Assembly: GCF_004405105.1 (NCBI RefSeq)
Contig: NZ_SORW01000002.1
Span: 310,001-374,000, forward strand
Source: Jeotgalibacillus sp. R-1-5s-1
GTDB taxonomy: Bacteria > Bacillota > Bacilli > Bacillales > Jeotgalibacillaceae
Length of the DNA: 64,000 nucleotides
Direction of reading: 5' to 3'
The translations under genes and the position numbers were made by a program. Shown here in pieces: positions 34,864 through 46,308 of the stretch. Every line of letters begins with the position of its first letter. Within the stretch, counting starts at the first letter, position 1. The notes under the pieces were generated by a model that made no database searches, had not been told where the DNA came from, and saw only the letters and a list, made by a program, of their open reading frames with translations.

Positions 34864-36852
34864 TTACTGGTTTTCTTCATAGGAAATTGAATCTTCCAAA
34901 ATCACTTCACCATTACGTTCAATCCGGTAAGATCCGGTCTGTCCCTGCTCTATGACAAGCCTTAAAGACCTTTCAACCGTCTCTGTGATGGTAAACTCTT
35001 CTGAAGGCTCGTCCATCGTACGATCTCTGTCTGCAATGTAGATTGTAATCGTTTGCGGCTCAGGATCACCAGGCACCTCTGGAGGATCTTCTCCCTCTGC
35101 CGGTTCCTCTGGCTGCGCATACTCGATCACAACAGGCACAACGACATTATTTACAAGTGCAGGTTCAGCCCCCCGTGATACGACAACGGTCACCTGACCG
35201 CCGACGGCAAGCTCTGTTCCCGGTTCAGGATTTTGTGAAATGACGCCTCCTGCTGCAATCTCATCAGAGTACTCTTCCCTTGTTACCGAGACCGTTAAAC
35301 CGCTTTCTTCTTCAAATGCCTGCAGCTCTTCTTCCGTTAAACCGGTCAGGTCGGGTACTCCGGACATTTGTGGTCCCATGCTGATCGTCACAGTAAACTC
35401 TGTTTCACTCGGTATAACCATATCGCCTTCCTCAGGATCCTGATCAATGATCGTTCCTGCAGGCGCATCATTATACTCTTCTTCCTCAACAATATTTTCA
35501 AAGCCTGCATCACGGATCAGTTGTTCGGTATTATCGAAGTTCCTGCCAATATAACCGTCCACTTCAACGGATTCTTTTCCGCTGCTCACTACAAGATTAA
35601 CCGGTTCACCTGACTCGAGTGTCCGGGTCGCTTTTGGCGAACTCCTTAAAACGGTTTCCTCAGGTACTTCATCATTTGATTCATAGGTGATTTCACCAAC
35701 TGTCAGACCGCTTTCTTCAATAATTGTTTCTGCATCTTCCAGTGCCTCACCTACTACATCCGGTACCTGAATTCTTTCAGGACCAAACATACCCATCGCG
35801 GCCATGACACCTGCTGTCCCGAGTAAAAACAGGATGACAAGTGCCGTGATCCACGGCCATTTTCTGCGTTTCTTCTTTTCTTTATCTTTAACAGGTGGAC
35901 TTACGACCGTTTTCTGGGCTTCTACCGGTTTTGTATGCTGTATTTCTTCTAGCGGAAGCCTGTTTTTAATTGCAGGGATTGCCATTGTCGCGTCAAGGTC
36001 GGGCTCTACCGTAAACATCGGCTCATTTTCCCTGCTGATATCAAGCACGGTTTTCAAATCATCGTACATTTCATCAGCACTGCGGTATCGGTAAAATTCA
36101 TCCTTAGCAGTTGATTTCAGTATGACATTCTCCACACTCTGAGGAAGATCTGTAATATAGGATGACGGATGTGGCAGCTCAGACTGCAAATGCTTCAGCG
36201 CAATTGAAATCGCAGACTCACCTTCAAATGGAAGGCGGCCGGTAATCAGTTCGTACATAACGATACCGAGTGAATAAATATCTGACTTTTTCGATGCTGT
36301 GCCACCTCTTGCCTGTTCCGGAGAAAGGTAGTGGACCGTTCCCATGACTGAATTCGTCTGAGTCATCGCAGTTGCGCTCAGCGCCATCGCAATACCGAAA
36401 TCCGTAATTTTTACAGTACCGTCACGGTCAATCAATATGTTCTGCGGTTTTATATCACGGTGAATAATACCATTGTGATGTGCGTGTGAGATCGCTGATG
36501 TGAGCTGCGACATGATCTTCACTGCATCCTCTAAAGAAACCGGAGAAAATTCTTTAATGTATTCTTTCAGCGTCATGCCTTCAACATATTCCATGACGAG
36601 ATAATAGTAGTCATCTTCATCCCCGACATCGTACATACTGACAATGTTCGGGTGCGCCAGACTTGTTGCTGACTGGGCCTCACGCTGAAACCGTTTCAGC
36701 ATATCGCCGTCGCCAACATAATCCAGCCTCAGCATCTTGACCGCTACATCACGGTTTAAAATCATATCGTGAGCCAGATAGACATTTGCCATCCCGCCGC
36801 TTCCAATAGTCCGGATGATTTTATAGCGATCGTTTAACCGTTTTCCGATCAT
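34864..36852 (-). CDS. prkC: PrkC, PASTA Ser/Thr protein kinase
   Basis: Membrane Ser/Thr kinase that senses peptidoglycan fragments and acts in spore germination and envelope control. The kinase domain (10-270) has AVKMLRLD, HRDIKPQNILIDRDG, DFGIAMAL and GTVHYLSPEQARGG. One membrane helix lies at about residues 336-357 (WITALVILFLLGTAGVMAAM). Outside it are three PASTA repeats (starting IQVPDVVGEAL, VEVDGYIGRNF, GVPDLTGLTEE) and a C-terminal Ig-like domain. It has 662 residues (B. subtilis 648). It overlaps prpC by four bases. Confidence 0.97.
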   Translation of the reverse strand: MIGKRLNDRYKIIRTIGSGGMANVYLAHDMILNRDVAVKMLRLDYVGDGDMLKRFQREAQSATSLAHPNIVSMYDVGDEDDYYYLVMEYVEGMTLKEYIKEFSPVSLEDAVKIMSQLTSAISHAHHNGIIHRDIKPQNILIDRDGTVKITDFGIAMALSATAMTQTNSVMGTVHYLSPEQARGGTASKKSDIYSLGIVMYELITGRLPFEGESAISIALKHLQSELPHPSSYITDLPQSVENVILKSTAKDEFYRYRSADEMYDDLKTVLDISRENEPMFTVEPDLDATMAIPAIKNRLPLEEIQHTKPVEAQKTVVSPPVKDKEKKKRRKWPWITALVILFLLGTAGVMAAMGMFGPERIQVPDVVGEALEDAETIIEESGLTVGEITYESNDEVPEETVLRSSPKATRTLESGEPVNLVVSSGKESVEVDGYIGRNFDNTEQLIRDAGFENIVEEEEYNDAPAGTIIDQDPEEGDMVIPSETEFTVTISMGPQMSGVPDLTGLTEEELQAFEEESGLTVSVTREEYSDEIAAGGVISQNPEPGTELAVGGQVTVVVSRGAEPALVNNVVVPVVIEYAQPEEPAEGEDPPEVPGDPEPQTITIYIADRDRTMDEPSEEFTITETVERSLRLVIEQGQTGSYRIERNGEVILEDSISYEENQ

Positions 36853-37604
36853 ACAAGATCCCCACCTTCATCTTCCGGATAGGCAATGACAGCCAGCGTA
36901 ATGTTATCTTCCCCGCCCTTGTCATTCGCCAGGTCAATAAGCTGCTCAGCCGTTTTGGCAAGGGATGTGGACTGTTTAATGGAATACAGCATTTCCTGAT
37001 CCGATACCTTATTTGACAGACCGTCAGAGCAGAGCAGAATCGTATAGCCTTCCTCTGCAGATACAGTCTTTAAAGCCGGATTGATGAAACCCTTTGATCC
37101 AAGAGCCTTTAACAGGACGTTTCTTTTTGGATGATGTTCAGCATCCTGCTTTGAAATTTCGCCTGATTGCACTAACGCATTGACAAAGGAATCATCCTCA
37201 GTAATTTGGGATACCCGCTCTTCTGTAATGAGATATCCTCTGCTGTCCCCTACGTTTGCTACCGTGACAAATTCATCCGTGCACAAGGCAGCAACAATTG
37301 TTGTCCCCATCCCTCTGCATTCCTCATTCAGATCGGAATACGCTGAGAGACTGCTGTTAATTTCTTCAATGGTCTGCTTCAGCCATTCTTCGGCTTCCAC
37401 CGCGCGACGTATGGAGGGAGCTGCCCGCCACTTCCGGGATATGATTTCGACCGTCATTTTACTGGCCACATCACCGGCACGATGCCCGCCCATTCCATCA
37501 GCTACTACTGCCAGTAAAGCCCCGTCTGATTTACGGTAAATGCCACCGGAGTCTTCATTCAACTGTCGTACTTTACCTCTGTCGCTTTTAAAAATCGCTT
37601 CCAT
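36849..37604 (-). CDS. prpC: PrpC, PP2C-type protein phosphatase
   Basis: Removes phosphates added by PrkC. The metal-binding PP2C motifs are present: VVADGMGGHRAGDVASKM (about residue 35), GMGTTIVAAL, VANVGDSRGYLI, CSDGLSNKVSDQEM and GGEDNITLAVIAYP. It has 251 residues. It starts after GGGGTGGAAA and overlaps prkC (ATGA), so the pair is coupled. In B. subtilis rlmN sits directly upstream; here rsmB does. Confidence 0.97.
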   Translation of the reverse strand: MEAIFKSDRGKVRQLNEDSGGIYRKSDGALLAVVADGMGGHRAGDVASKMTVEIISRKWRAAPSIRRAVEAEEWLKQTIEEINSSLSAYSDLNEECRGMGTTIVAALCTDEFVTVANVGDSRGYLITEERVSQITEDDSFVNALVQSGEISKQDAEHHPKRNVLLKALGSKGFINPALKTVSAEEGYTILLCSDGLSNKVSDQEMLYSIKQSTSLAKTAEQLIDLANDKGGEDNITLAVIAYPEDEGGDLV

Positions 37605-37719
37605 TTTCCACCCCGTCCCTGATCTTACACGGCCTTGGATTCAGCGACCGCATTGTCTCTATATAGCAAGGTTCCAAAACAATTAAATTGTTAATATTAT
37701 CGTATCATCAGTCAGTGAC

Positions 37720-39063
37720 TCAGTCAGTAACCGCTGCTTTTTTCCTGAATTTCGCGATAAAAAAACCGTCTCCTCCAAAGTCCTGAGGGAAGATCTGCAG
37801 CATTTCATCTGTCACGAGACTCCGTACTGCTTCCGGCAGAGATTCCGGCATGACAAGCTCCATTTCAGGATGTTTTGTCAAAAACGCCAAAACAGTCCCT
37901 TCATTCTCCGAGCGATCAACCGTACAAGTACTGTAGACAAGTGTGCCACCTTTTTTCAGGCTATTGACAGCAGCATCAAGCAGTTCAAGCTGGATTTTTG
38001 AAAGCGCATTGAGATCCTGTTCTGATTTGGCGTATTTGATATCCGGTTTCTTTCTCATCACACCGAGCCCGCTGCACGGAGCATCTACAAGGATCCGGTC
38101 AAATGTAAGATCAGGAAATTTCTCCTGAAGCTTTCGCCCGTCAAGTGCATGGGTTTCAATGATAGAAAGACCCAATCTTGCAGCCGCCTCATTAATCAGT
38201 TTGACTTTATGTTCATGAAGGTCCAGTGAAATGAGACGACCCTGATTATTCATCTTTTCAGCAATATGGGCAGATTTCCCGCCGGGAGCAGCACACATAT
38301 CAAGAATTATCTCACCTGATACAGGATCCAATGCTTCTGCTACAAGCATAGAACTTTCATCCTGAACGGATAGCTCCCCACGTTTATATGAGTCAGTATG
38401 TGCAATATTCCCCCGTTTTACCTGAATGCCTGCAAGTGCTATTTCGCTCTTTTCCGCTTCAATTCCTTCTTTTGCGAGGTTTTCGATTGCCTCTTCCCGG
38501 GTCAGTCTGGTCAAATTTACTCTCGCAGTCTGAACAGGTGCCAGAAGATTTTTTTCACACATGGCACGTGTTTTTTCATGCCCGAACTGCTCTGTCCAGC
38601 GCGCAACAAGCCATATCGGGTGACTCGTTTCAATGGCTAACCGTTCTAGGGGATCTTGAATGTCTTCAATGCTTCTGACCCCTTCACGCTGAATGGACCT
38701 GAGCACACCATTTACCATTCCGGAAATACCTTTGTGTCCTTTTTTCTTAGCGATTTCCACTGCTTCATGAATGGCCGCCCGCTCAGGCACCCTGTCGAGG
38801 TACAGCATCTGATACAGGCTGAGACGAAGAAGATTGCGTACCCACCCCTCCACTTTCTTCTTAAGAAATGGTTCCAGGTAATAGTCAAGCGTCATTTTCC
38901 GCTGGATCGTACCGTACGTAACTTCTGTTAACAGTCCTGTATCTTTCGGATTAATGGCGAACTTTTTTATCGCGTGGTTTAGCAGAAGGTTACTGTAGGA
39001 CTGATTTTTATCAATCTGATCGAGGATATGAAGAGCGGCTTCTCTCGTTGCGTGTTTACTCAT
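37720..39063 (-). CDS. rsmB: 16S rRNA m5C967 methyltransferase RsmB
   Basis: Methylates cytosine 967 of 16S rRNA. An N-terminal NusB-like helical RNA-binding domain (about 1-140) is followed by a SAM methyltransferase domain with [18 protein letters not shown] (about residue 255), [16 protein letters not shown] and the catalytic cysteine in [16 protein letters not shown] choose the ATG at 39063, which overlaps the fmt stop by eight bases; the TTG at 39084 has no ribosome site. It has 447 residues, equal to B. subtilis. It is last in coaBC-priA-def-fmt-rsmB. Confidence 0.96.
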   Translation of the reverse strand: MSKHATREAALHILDQIDKNQSYSNLLLNHAIKKFAINPKDTGLLTEVTYGTIQRKMTLDYYLEPFLKKKVEGWVRNLLRLSLYQMLYLDRVPERAAIHEAVEIAKKKGHKGISGMVNGVLRSIQREGVRSIEDIQDPLERLAIETSHPIWLVARWTEQFGHEKTRAMCEKNLLAPVQTARVNLTRLTREEAIENLAKEGIEAEKSEIALAGIQVKRGNIAHTDSYKRGELSVQDESSMLVAEALDPVSGEIILDMCAAPGGKSAHIAEKMNNQGRLISLDLHEHKVKLINEAAARLGLSIIETHALDGRKLQEKFPDLTFDRILVDAPCSGLGVMRKKPDIKYAKSEQDLNALSKIQLELLDAAVNSLKKGGTLVYSTCTVDRSENEGTVLAFLTKHPEMELVMPESLPEAVRSLVTDEMLQIFPQDFGGDGFFIAKFRKKAAVTD

Positions 39064-39994
39064 CTTTACCAGCCTTCTCCCCAATTTTGACTTCAGATCC
39101 TCTCAGAAAATCCGCTGCGCTCATTTTTTTCTTACCGGACGGCTGCAGCTCTGTGACCAGAATGGCTTCTTCATTAGCTGAAGCAAAAGTGATGCCTTCG
39201 GCTGAAACCGCAATGACTTCACCCGGCTTCCCATTTCCTTTAACAAGCTCTGCACTCAACACTTTCATTGTTTTATCTCTAAATACAGTATAGGCAACAG
39301 GCCATGGGTAAAGTCCGCGAATCTGATTAAAAATTTCACGTCCTGATCGATTCCAGTCAATCAGTTCTTCTTCTCTTTTAATATTCCACGCAAAAGTTGC
39401 TTTTTCATGATCCTGTGGCACTCTTTCCGCTTTTCCTTCCACGATCAGAGGCAGTGTTTCCGAAAGAAGCGCCGCGCCCGCCGCACTCAGTTTGTCATGC
39501 AGCGTGCCAACATGATCTGCGTCTGTGATTTCAACTTTCTTCTGACTGATCATATCTCCCGCATCCAGCTTTTCTGCCATATGCATAATCGTAATACCAG
39601 TCTCTTTATATCCTCTGATAATCGCATGATGAATCGGCGCACCACCTCTGAGATCAGGTAAGAGAGATGCATGTACATTGATGCAGCCGAGAGGAGGTGC
39701 TTCAAGAAGTTCATTCGGCAGCAGTTGACCAAAAGCAGCTGTTATAATCAAATCCGGCTGTAAGGCAATAATATCTGCCAGCTCCTGTGATCCCTTCAGC
39801 TTTTCAGGCTGAATAACAGGGATATCGTGCTCCAGCGCTGCCTTCTTCACAGGTGGTGGAGTCAGTATTCTTTTGCGTCCTACAGGGCGGTCCGGCTGTG
39901 TTACAACCGCTTTTACATGGTATCCATCTTTTATAATCTGTTCTAAAACCGGAACGGAAAATTCAGGCGTTCCCATAAAAATAACTGATGTCAT
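39056..39994 (-). CDS. fmt: Methionyl-tRNA formyltransferase
   Basis: Formylates initiator Met-tRNA using 10-formyl-tetrahydrofolate. The catalytic block is [20 protein letters not shown] (Asn and His, about residue 108), with the catalytic aspartate in [15 protein letters not shown]-terminal OB-like domain binds tRNA. It has 312 residues (B. subtilis 317). The start overlaps def by four bases (ATGA), joining formyl addition and removal in one operon. Confidence 0.98.
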   Translation of the reverse strand: MTSVIFMGTPEFSVPVLEQIIKDGYHVKAVVTQPDRPVGRKRILTPPPVKKAALEHDIPVIQPEKLKGSQELADIIALQPDLIITAAFGQLLPNELLEAPPLGCINVHASLLPDLRGGAPIHHAIIRGYKETGITIMHMAEKLDAGDMISQKKVEITDADHVGTLHDKLSAAGAALLSETLPLIVEGKAERVPQDHEKATFAWNIKREEELIDWNRSGREIFNQIRGLYPWPVAYTVFRDKTMKVLSAELVKGNGKPGEVIAVSAEGITFASANEEAILVTELQPSGKKKMSAADFLRGSEVKIGEKAGKDE

Positions 39995-40476
39995 TCTTCC
40001 TCATATCCTTCCAGTTCTTCTTCTTTTACATATTTAATGACTTTTGAAGTGAATAATACACCTTCAAGATGATCTGCTTCGTGCTGAATCGCACGAGACA
40101 AATAGCCATCTGCTTCAAGCGTGAACTCTTTGCCGTGACGGTCCTGTGCAGTCAGTCTGATTTTATCCGGTCTTTTCACTTCACCGAAAATGCCCGGGAA
40201 GCTTAAGCATCCCTCAACTTCCGTTTCCTCCCCGGAAAGCACGTCAATTTTCGGATTCATCATTTCAATAATGCCTGATTCATCATCGAGATAGACGATC
40301 GCAGCCTGCTTCAGCACGCCTGCCTGAGGAGCAGCAATACCGATCCCGTCATGCTCCATCATCAAATCAAAAAGGTCATCCAGAAAATCATGTAGCTCCT
40401 GGTTAAACTCCGTTACTTCTTCACATTTCGTTTCCAGTCTCTCATCAGGAGATGTAACAATCTTTAATTCAGTCAA
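39991..40476 (-). CDS. def: Peptide deformylase
   Basis: Iron/zinc enzyme that removes the formyl group from new proteins. All three motifs are visible: [21 protein letters not shown] and the metal site [16 protein letters not shown] choose a TTG start at 40476: GGAGG lies eight bases upstream and the product, 161 residues, matches B. subtilis Def (160). The ATG at 40494 would place the ribosome site inside the gene. Between priA and fmt. Confidence 0.96.
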   Translation of the reverse strand: MTELKIVTSPDERLETKCEEVTEFNQELHDFLDDLFDLMMEHDGIGIAAPQAGVLKQAAIVYLDDESGIIEMMNPKIDVLSGEETEVEGCLSFPGIFGEVKRPDKIRLTAQDRHGKEFTLEADGYLSRAIQHEADHLEGVLFTSKVIKYVKEEELEGYEEE

Positions 40477-40494
40477 AGTAAAATCCTCCATCAT

Positions 40495-42888
40495 TTACAT
40501 CATCATGTATGGCTGAACATCAATCTGAATCGTCACAGCATCTTTCCCTGATGATGCGTACTGATCCATGATTTTTTTCAAAAGCGGTTTCAGCTCCGGT
40601 TCATTTTTATATTTCACAATACATTGATAACGGTATTTGTTTTGTATCCGGGCAATAGGTGAGGCAACAGGGCCAAGCACAATTGCCTGGTTAGACAGGT
40701 TTCTTTCTAAGATTCCCGCAATCTCACTGCAGACAGCGGCCACTTTATTGACATTTTCATGGCTCAGTGTAATCAGTGATAAGTAATAAAAAGGCGGGTA
40801 TTGCGCAATTTTACGCATCACCATCTCTTTTTGATAAAACCATTCAAAATTCTGTGATTTGGCAAGTTCTATGGAAAAATGCTCAGGTGTATACGTCTGA
40901 ATCACAACCTCACCAGGCTTTTCATGTCTTCCTGCACGACCGCTTACCTGAGTCAGCAGCTGAAACGTTTTTTCGGAAGCTCTGAAATCCGGTAAATGAA
41001 GCATCGTGTCCGCGCTGAGAACGCCAACAAGCGTGATGTTTGGAAAATCAAGCCCTTTCGCAATCATTTGGGTTCCGAGCAGAATATCCGCCTCTCCGCG
41101 TCCGAATGCATCAAGCAGTTTTTCATGGGAACCTTTCCGTGAGGTTGTGTCCACGTCCATCCGGATCGTTCTGGCCTGTGGCAGCAGCTTAACAAGCTCC
41201 TCTTCCACTTTTTGAGTACCTGTTCCGAAATAACGGATATGCTCACTCGTACACTCCGGACAAATCTCCGGCACATGTTCTTCATGTCCACAGTAATGAC
41301 ATTTCATTGATTCCTTAAACCGGTGATAGGTCAGTGATACCTCGCAATGCGGACATTGCATAACAGTTCCGCAATCTCTGCACATAATAAATGAAGAGTG
41401 TCCTCTGCGGTTCAAAAAGAGGACAACCTGCTCTTTTTTTTCAAGTCTCTCCTCTATTTTAGCGAGGAGCTCTCTTGAAAACATGGAACGGTTCCCATCA
41501 CGCAACTCTTCACGCATATCCACAACCTGTACCTCAGGCATCTCCTGTTTATTCATCCGGTATTGAAGCTTTAACAGCTCATAGTTCCCTTTTTGTGCTC
41601 TGGCAAAGCTTTCAAGAGAAGGTGTTGCACTGCCTAAAATAACCGGGCAATCATGACGTATACTCCGCTCAATCGCCACATCCCTTGCATGATATCTCGG
41701 CGCATCCTCCTGTTTATAGCTCGTTTCATGCTCTTCATCAATAATGATGACACCGATTTTTTCAAAAGGTGCAAAAATAGCAGACCGAGCACCTACGACC
41801 ACGTTCACTTCACCACGATGTATTTTTCTCCACTCATCGTACTTTTCACCTTGTGAGAGGCCGCTGTGCATCACGGCAACCTGGTCCCCAAACCTTCCTT
41901 TGAAGCGCTGAACCATCTGAGGTGTCAGAGAGATTTCAGGCACGAGCATAATGGCCTGCCTCCCCTGCTTTAACACCTGGTCAATCGTCTGAAGATAAAT
42001 TTCAGTTTTCCCGCTCCCTGTCACACCATGTAACAGAAACGTTCGCTGCTGGTAGCTGTTAACCGTTTCTAGAATCGGTTTGATCGCCTGCTTTTGATCA
42101 TCTGTCAGCTGAAAATGACCGGTCCGTTCAAATTCCCTGTGCTCAAACGGATCACGATAGGCTTCCACGTGTTCCTCCAGGAGGTATCCCTTATCAACCA
42201 GCGATTTTAACGTAGCGGCTGTTGCTCCGGACGCTTCCTGGAGCGCTGCAGAGGTCATTGTGCCACCTTCAGCACGCAGCGATTCAATCACTTTTCTCTG
42301 CCGTTCAGCATTTTTGGAAAGAGCTGCAATGATGGCTTCACTATTTTGTGCCAGCTTAAAAATACGTTCTTTTTTAATGGTACCTTTTCTTTTAACAAGG
42401 TATTTCAACTCAGACTTTCCTTCACTGACAAGCTTTTGCAGATCTTTTAATAATCCATTTGTTAAAGCCGTTTTCCACGGCAAAGGGTTTTCCCTATGGA
42501 AGTGTGACTGCAATGCCTCCGGAAGACTATTCAAGTCGGTCAGCGGGACAAATACCTTATCATATTTTGCCTTCATGGCAGCCGGCAGCATAACCTGAAG
42601 TGCGGAGATTCTATAGCACATCGTCTCTTTTGTCATCCAGTCAGATAGAGAAAGCAGTTCATCGTTTAATACCGGAATAATGTCAACAGCCTCTTCGATC
42701 TTTTTTAACTGGTCGAACGATGATCTCTCCTTCACATCCAGTACAAACCCCTGAATTTTCCTCGGACCAAAAGGCACAACAACGCGCATTCCTTTTTGGA
42801 CAACAGATTCCAGATGTTCAGGAATTAAATAGTCAAACGCGCGGTCCGTCTGCTTTGCAGGTACATCAACGATGACAGATGCGATCAT
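40495..42888 (-). CDS. priA: Primosomal protein N' (PriA helicase)
   Basis: Restarts replication at stalled or recombined forks. The N-terminal 3'-DNA-binding domain (IASVIVDVPAKQTDRAFDY) and winged helix come first; the helicase core has LLHGVTGSGKTEIYLQTID (about residue 280), IIDEEHETSYKQEDAPRYH and QVSGRAGRHEKPGEV. Zinc cysteines are at CRDCGTVMQCPHC and CHYCGHEEHVPEICPEC. It has 797 residues (B. subtilis 805). It overlaps coaBC (ATGA). Confidence 0.97.
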   Translation of the reverse strand: MIASVIVDVPAKQTDRAFDYLIPEHLESVVQKGMRVVVPFGPRKIQGFVLDVKERSSFDQLKKIEEAVDIIPVLNDELLSLSDWMTKETMCYRISALQVMLPAAMKAKYDKVFVPLTDLNSLPEALQSHFHRENPLPWKTALTNGLLKDLQKLVSEGKSELKYLVKRKGTIKKERIFKLAQNSEAIIAALSKNAERQRKVIESLRAEGGTMTSAALQEASGATAATLKSLVDKGYLLEEHVEAYRDPFEHREFERTGHFQLTDDQKQAIKPILETVNSYQQRTFLLHGVTGSGKTEIYLQTIDQVLKQGRQAIMLVPEISLTPQMVQRFKGRFGDQVAVMHSGLSQGEKYDEWRKIHRGEVNVVVGARSAIFAPFEKIGVIIIDEEHETSYKQEDAPRYHARDVAIERSIRHDCPVILGSATPSLESFARAQKGNYELLKLQYRMNKQEMPEVQVVDMREELRDGNRSMFSRELLAKIEERLEKKEQVVLFLNRRGHSSFIMCRDCGTVMQCPHCEVSLTYHRFKESMKCHYCGHEEHVPEICPECTSEHIRYFGTGTQKVEEELVKLLPQARTIRMDVDTTSRKGSHEKLLDAFGRGEADILLGTQMIAKGLDFPNITLVGVLSADTMLHLPDFRASEKTFQLLTQVSGRAGRHEKPGEVVIQTYTPEHFSIELAKSQNFEWFYQKEMVMRKIAQYPPFYYLSLITLSHENVNKVAAVCSEIAGILERNLSNQAIVLGPVASPIARIQNKYRYQCIVKYKNEPELKPLLKKIMDQYASSGKDAVTIQIDVQPYMMM

Positions 42889-44093
42889 TCCTGATGTTCC
42901 TTTATCAATCTGGTGATTTCTGCGATCAATGCATCTGCAACATCGGACTTGGACTGTAGGGGCAGTGGCTGCATCTCACCGTTCCGATGAAAGATCGTTA
43001 CGATATTCGTTTCCGTCCCGAAGCCTGCACCTTCTGCTGTAATATCGTTTCCGACTATCAGGTCAGCATTTTTTACTGTCAGCTTCTTTTTTGCATATTC
43101 CTCAAGGTTGTCCGTTTCTGCTGCAAAGCCGATTAAAATCTGATCTTTTTTCCGTTCACCGAGTGTTTTCAGGATGTCTTTTGTGCGCTCAAACTCAACC
43201 GTCAGCGTTCCATCCTGTTTTTTCATTTTCCTGTCGCTGGTGAAAACAGGACGGTAATCCGCTACAGCTGCACTTTTGATGACAATATGACTGTCATCAA
43301 AACGGCTGACAACCGCTTCATACATTTCCTGTGCTGTTATGACATTCACAACTGTTACTCCTGCGGGAGGTGTCAGGTTTACCGGACCGGATACGAGCGT
43401 AACATCCGCTCCCGCTTCAGCGGCTTTCGCTGCGATGGCATATCCCATTTTACCGGATGAATGGTTGGTAAAAAACCGGACGGGGTCAAGCTGTTCCCTC
43501 GTTGGTCCTGCCGTAATGACTACTTTTTTCCCTGCAAGCGGCCCGGATTGACTTTTAGAAAAACGGCTGATCACTAAGTCGGTGATTTTTTCAGGCTCCT
43601 CAAGTCTCCCTTTTCCAACGTATCCGCATGCTAAAAAGCCTTCTGACGGTTCAATAAACCGGACGCCCATCTCATGAAGTGTCTGGATATTCTTTTTCAC
43701 TGCAGGATGATCATACATATGTACATTCATCGCAGGCGCAGCCCATACTTCAGCTGTAGTTGCAAGCAGCGTGGTCGTTACCATATCATCAGCAATTCCG
43801 TTTGCAAGCTTTCCAAGGACATTTGCTGTTGCCGGTGCAATAAGGACAAGGTCAGCCCAATCTGCAAGGTCGATATGGGCGATTTTAGAAGAGTCTTTTT
43901 CATCGAAGGTGTCATAAAACACATCATTGCGGGACATGGCCTGAAACGTGAGCGGCGTGACAAACTCCATGGCACTATCAGTCATGATCACTTTCACATT
44001 AAACCCCGCCTGACTTAACTTGCTTGTCAGCGCTACTGCTTTATATACTGCAATTCCACCTGTTACACAGAGAAGAATATTTTTCGAATTCAA
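42885..44093 (-). CDS. coaBC: CoaBC, phosphopantothenoylcysteine synthase/decarboxylase
   Basis: Bifunctional flavoenzyme for two coenzyme A steps: joining cysteine to phosphopantothenate, then decarboxylating. The CoaC half comes first (NILLCVTGGIAVYKAVALTS, APAMNVHMYDHPAV, GFLACGYVGKGRL); the CoaB half begins near residue 185 (GKKVVITAGPTREQLDPVRF, NHSSGKMGYAIA). I choose a TTG start at 44093, nine bases after GGGAG; the ATG at 44102 touches that site and seems unusable. The product is 402 residues and aligns with the B. subtilis N-terminus. Confidence 0.95.
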   Translation of the reverse strand: MNSKNILLCVTGGIAVYKAVALTSKLSQAGFNVKVIMTDSAMEFVTPLTFQAMSRNDVFYDTFDEKDSSKIAHIDLADWADLVLIAPATANVLGKLANGIADDMVTTTLLATTAEVWAAPAMNVHMYDHPAVKKNIQTLHEMGVRFIEPSEGFLACGYVGKGRLEEPEKITDLVISRFSKSQSGPLAGKKVVITAGPTREQLDPVRFFTNHSSGKMGYAIAAKAAEAGADVTLVSGPVNLTPPAGVTVVNVITAQEMYEAVVSRFDDSHIVIKSAAVADYRPVFTSDRKMKKQDGTLTVEFERTKDILKTLGERKKDQILIGFAAETDNLEEYAKKKLTVKNADLIVGNDITAEGAGFGTETNIVTIFHRNGEMQPLPLQSKSDVADALIAEITRLIKEHQE

Positions 44094-44228
44094 CGTGCCC
44101 ATCTCCCTATTTTTTCTGATACACCCATTATGAAGGAAACAGTAAAAGATTTCACTTCATACGGACAACTTTCAACAGAAGAATACACGCTGTGACATCT
44201 CCTTATTCAAAATTGCCCGGTCCAACAA

Positions 44229-44253
44229 AAAAACAACCGGAGTGGTTGTTTTT
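44229..44253 (-). terminator. Intrinsic terminator of the gmk-rpoZ operon
   Basis: Perfect stem AAAAACAACC/GGTTGTTTTT right at the rpoZ stop, then TTTTTTTG on the minus strand. It separates yicC-remA-gmk-rpoZ from coaBC. Confidence 0.92.
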
Positions 44254-44479
44254 ATTTTTCGTCCTCGTATTCAATTCCTTCCTGCGGCGTCTTCATGACA
44301 AGATGACCTGCAGCAATTTCCTCAAGTGCCTGACCGACAAACTTTACAGAATGATAAGAATCAAGCGTACCCTGATCTCCTTTTTCCTGCATGTTACGTG
44401 CGCGTTTTGCCGCCACACTTACTAATGAATACTTTGAATCAATGTTTTTTCTTAACGCATCAGATGATGGATACAACAT
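44252..44479 (-). CDS. rpoZ: RNA polymerase omega subunit
   Basis: Small subunit that helps beta-prime fold and join RNA polymerase. Its 75 residues contain the family block [20 protein letters not shown] and [14 protein letters not shown]. The ATG is one base after the gmk stop (TAATATG) with GGAGGTAGAATAA as ribosome site, so the genes are coupled. The terminator overlaps its stop codon. Confidence 0.95.
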   Translation of the reverse strand: MLYPSSDALRKNIDSKYSLVSVAAKRARNMQEKGDQGTLDSYHSVKFVGQALEEIAAGHLVMKTPQEGIEYEDEK

Positions 44480-44480
44480 A

Positions 44481-45101
<621 letters not shown>

Positions 45102-45365
45102 TTACCCTTCTTCCTGACTATCATCTTTATCTGTAAACCGGGATGCCACTGTTTCAGGCTGAACCGCAACAAGGATCACGTGGTCACTATCCATAATCAT
45201 AACCGCTCTTGTCCGTCTGCCATACGTAGCATCGATCAGCGTACCGCGTTCGCGGGCATCCTGAATCAGCCTTTTAACCGGAGCAGATTCCGGACTGATA
45301 ATGGTGATGATGCGATTTGCTGATACGATGTTTCCAAACCCGATATTAATTAGTTTAATTGACAT
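45102..45365 (-). CDS. remA: RemA (YlzA), DNA-binding biofilm regulator
   Basis: DNA-binding protein that activates biofilm matrix and osmoprotection genes in B. subtilis. The 87-residue sequence begins [20 protein letters not shown] and has [20 protein letters not shown], both near-invariant in the family. The ATG at 45365 follows AGAGGGGTG; the frame upstream to 45392 belongs to the leader. It sits between yicC and gmk as usual. Matrix genes are outside the window, so the biofilm role is inferred. Confidence 0.94.
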   Translation of the reverse strand: MSIKLINIGFGNIVSANRIITIISPESAPVKRLIQDARERGTLIDATYGRRTRAVMIMDSDHVILVAVQPETVASRFTDKDDSQEEG

Positions 45366-45394
45366 CCATGACACCCCTCTGCCTTCATCCAAAG

Positions 45395-46270
45395 TTATTC
45401 GATATTTTGTACCTGTTCACGGATTTTCTCAAGCGTTGATTTCATTTCTATCACTGCAGAGGCAATGGTTTCATCATTCGCTTTTGATCCGATCGTATTG
45501 ATTTCACGGTTCATTTCCTGGGTCAGAAAATCCAGCCGTCTGCCAATCGGTTCATGTTTTTCAAGCGCCTGCTCAAACTGAGATAGATGACTGATCAGCC
45601 TGGTGAACTCCTCTGTCATATCCGCCTTCTCAGAAAAAACAGCTACTTCTGTAAGCAGCTTACTTTCGTCTATTTCACCGTTCGTATATTCACGCATTTT
45701 TTTCTCAAGGCGATCCTTATACTTCCGGGAAACAGCAGGACATTTATTTTTTGCTTCATCTGCAATTTGCCTTAATGATTGTACTTGAAAACGCAAATCC
45801 TTTTCAAGTTCTTTTCCCTCATTTTGTCTCATCACAGAAAGCTTTGCAGATGCTTGTGCAGCTGCCTGCAGAATAATGTCTTCCGTTTCATTCACCGATT
45901 CTTTTTTTTCGGTAACTGAAAACAGCTCCGATTGCTGAAATAAATGCTCGAGCTTAAGTTCATCCTGAAGATTGTACCTTTTTTTCGCCTCTTCTGCAAA
46001 AGCTGCAAAAGAATCCAACAGCGCCCAGTCTACCGACAATTCGTGGCTACCGCTTCTTAACCCTTCGAAAGAGACATAGACGTCCACTTTTCCGCGTTTG
46101 ATGGTGGAGCCAATCATTTTTTTAATCCGATCCTCAATTCCCGAATACAGTCGCGGGATCTTTACAGAACATTCCTGAAAGCGGTGATTGACTGATTTAA
46201 TTTCAACTGTTACTTCCAGGCTGTCATGCCCGGCTGTTCCGCGTCCAAATCCGGTCATACTTGTTACCAT
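45395..46270 (-). CDS. yicC: YicC/YloC-family endoribonuclease-like protein
   Basis: Conserved YicC-family protein; relatives have been described as RNases. It begins [20 protein letters not shown], the family signature, with [12 protein letters not shown] following; the C-terminal DUF1732 block is [20 protein letters not shown]. The middle is helical. I choose the ATG at 46270 with AGGTG nine bases upstream; the GTG at 46282 overlaps that site. It has 291 residues, as in B. subtilis. It leads yicC-remA-gmk-rpoZ and is divergent from rqcH. Confidence 0.93.
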   Translation of the reverse strand: MVTSMTGFGRGTAGHDSLEVTVEIKSVNHRFQECSVKIPRLYSGIEDRIKKMIGSTIKRGKVDVYVSFEGLRSGSHELSVDWALLDSFAAFAEEAKKRYNLQDELKLEHLFQQSELFSVTEKKESVNETEDIILQAAAQASAKLSVMRQNEGKELEKDLRFQVQSLRQIADEAKNKCPAVSRKYKDRLEKKMREYTNGEIDESKLLTEVAVFSEKADMTEEFTRLISHLSQFEQALEKHEPIGRRLDFLTQEMNREINTIGSKANDETIASAVIEMKSTLEKIREQVQNIE

Positions 46271-46308
46271 AATGCCGTTCACCTGCTTATTCGAAATAGA
46301 TGTTATTC

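Noticed and set aside
37605-37719. Promoter for prpC
   Set aside because: Several AT-rich hexamers occur but no -35/-10 pair at 16-18 bases is convincing.
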